NCBI GenBank assembly: GCA_965603115.1
Contig: CBFDBT010000148.1
Coordinates: forward strand, 1 to 7,053
DNA length: 7,053 nt
Reading direction: 5' to 3'
Origin: CBFDBT01 sp965603115
GTDB taxonomy: Bacteria > Pseudomonadota > Alphaproteobacteria > Sphingomonadales > Kordiimonadaceae
Shown here piece by piece: positions 6,545-7,053 of this stretch (position 1 is the first letter of the stretch; each line of letters opens with the position of its first letter). The position numbers and the translations under genes are program-made. The notes under the pieces were generated by a model that worked only from the letters and a program-made list of their open reading frames with translations, did no database searches and was not told where the DNA came from.

Positions 6545-7053
6545 ATGTCTATTAGTTTACCTGAAATATTATTGAATACATCGATAGATCCTGAAAATTT
6601 TGCCGCAACATTGCAAGACAAAGGTCATGTTAAAATCATAATTTTTTTACAGATGAAACAGCAGCTCGTCTTCTCGACCTCATAAATACAAATAAAACAT
6701 GGTATGTGGCATATAATGATGGTGACAATTACTATGAAAGCTCTTTGCAAGATTTCAATAATATGCCAGCCAACCTCAAACAACGTTTCATGGGCAATAT
6801 CTACGGTCGGGCAGGCACATCATTTCAGTATTTGTTCAATCAGTATTATATAACCCAAGCAGTTGAAAAAGGTGAAGAGGTAGGAAACCCCATACATGTT
6901 ATGCATGATTTTGTGAATGCTGACCCATTTTTGGGATTTATGAAAAAATTGACTGGTGACGATAAAATAAAATTCATTGAGAGCTTTGTGAGTGTTTATC
7001 GACCAGGACATTTCCTGACAAACCATGACGATACACATGATAAAAATGACCGC
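6545..7053 (+). pseudogene. 2-oxoglutarate/Fe(II)-dependent oxygenase (prolyl-hydroxylase-like), frameshifted, 3' end beyond window
   Basis: Members of this family use 2-oxoglutarate, O2 and Fe(II) to hydroxylate a substrate, giving succinate and CO2. The substrate here is unknown. The frame from ATG 6545 reads MSISLPEILLNTSIDPENFA and runs through GHVKI, then shifts into a frame that soon stops. The frame one base over continues the family pattern without a break to the window end: NFFTDETAARLLDLI, TWYVAYNDGD, the GRAGTSFQYLFNQYY region, FLGFMKKLTGDD, and YRPGHFLTNHDD. In that last motif His161 and Asp163 (numbering with one base restored) would be the HxD iron ligands. The distal His and the 2-oxoglutarate-binding Arg lie outside. 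The break falls between 6632 and 6648, an AAAA and T7 stretch. Restoring one base there gives an uninterrupted protein of at least 170 residues. It may be a true pseudogene, a sequencing error or a slippage site. The ribosome binding site is weak (AGAAGA about 11 nt upstream). The gene diverges from mdh. Confidence 0.8.

Noticed and set aside
6820..7038. Minus-strand open frame of 72 codons at the right end
   Set aside because: It lies antisense to the oxygenase reading frame, whose motifs are recognisable, and has no ribosome binding site of note.

Overview
The window carries the conserved TCA-cycle gene block of an alphaproteobacterium, all on the minus strand in the order mdh - sucC - sucD - sucA. 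The sucA end is cut by the left edge of the window. The lineage call rests on two things: this gene order, with malate dehydrogenase and succinyl-CoA synthetase ahead of the 2-oxoglutarate dehydrogenase E1 gene, and an LDH-like, alphaproteobacterial type of malate dehydrogenase. Base composition looks moderate in the genes and clearly AT-rich between them. I cannot name a genus.

Layout from right to left along the operon: mdh (5897-4935) starts behind a good Shine-Dalgarno. A 32-nt gap leads to sucC (4902-3733). Its stop overlaps the start of sucD (3733-2858) as TAATG, so the two subunits of succinyl-CoA synthetase are probably translationally coupled. A 35-nt gap leads to sucA (2822 to beyond position 1). 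That gap holds a strong AGGAGG and a GC-rich hairpin placed exactly between AGGAGG and the start codons. Together the products convert 2-oxoglutarate to succinyl-CoA (SucA, with SucB and Lpd presumably further left), succinyl-CoA to succinate with NTP formation (SucCD), and malate to oxaloacetate (Mdh). The four reading frames are intact and keep the catalytic residues that can be checked.

To the right of mdh lies about 650 bp of AT-rich DNA with no convincing gene (5898-6544). It should hold the operon promoter (a weak -35/-10 candidate is at 6023-6051), an operator-like cluster of GTAAA/TTTAC half-sites at 5954-5981, and the control region of a divergent gene.

That divergent gene (6545 to beyond 7053, plus strand) encodes a 2-oxoglutarate/Fe(II)-dependent oxygenase of the prolyl-hydroxylase-like type. 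Its reading frame is broken once, near 6632-6648, by the apparent loss of one base, and the window ends just after its HDD iron-binding motif. The rest is ordinary central metabolism. I did not find a convincing new system. The points most worth checking are the frameshifted oxygenase and the hairpin-spaced ribosome binding site of sucA.
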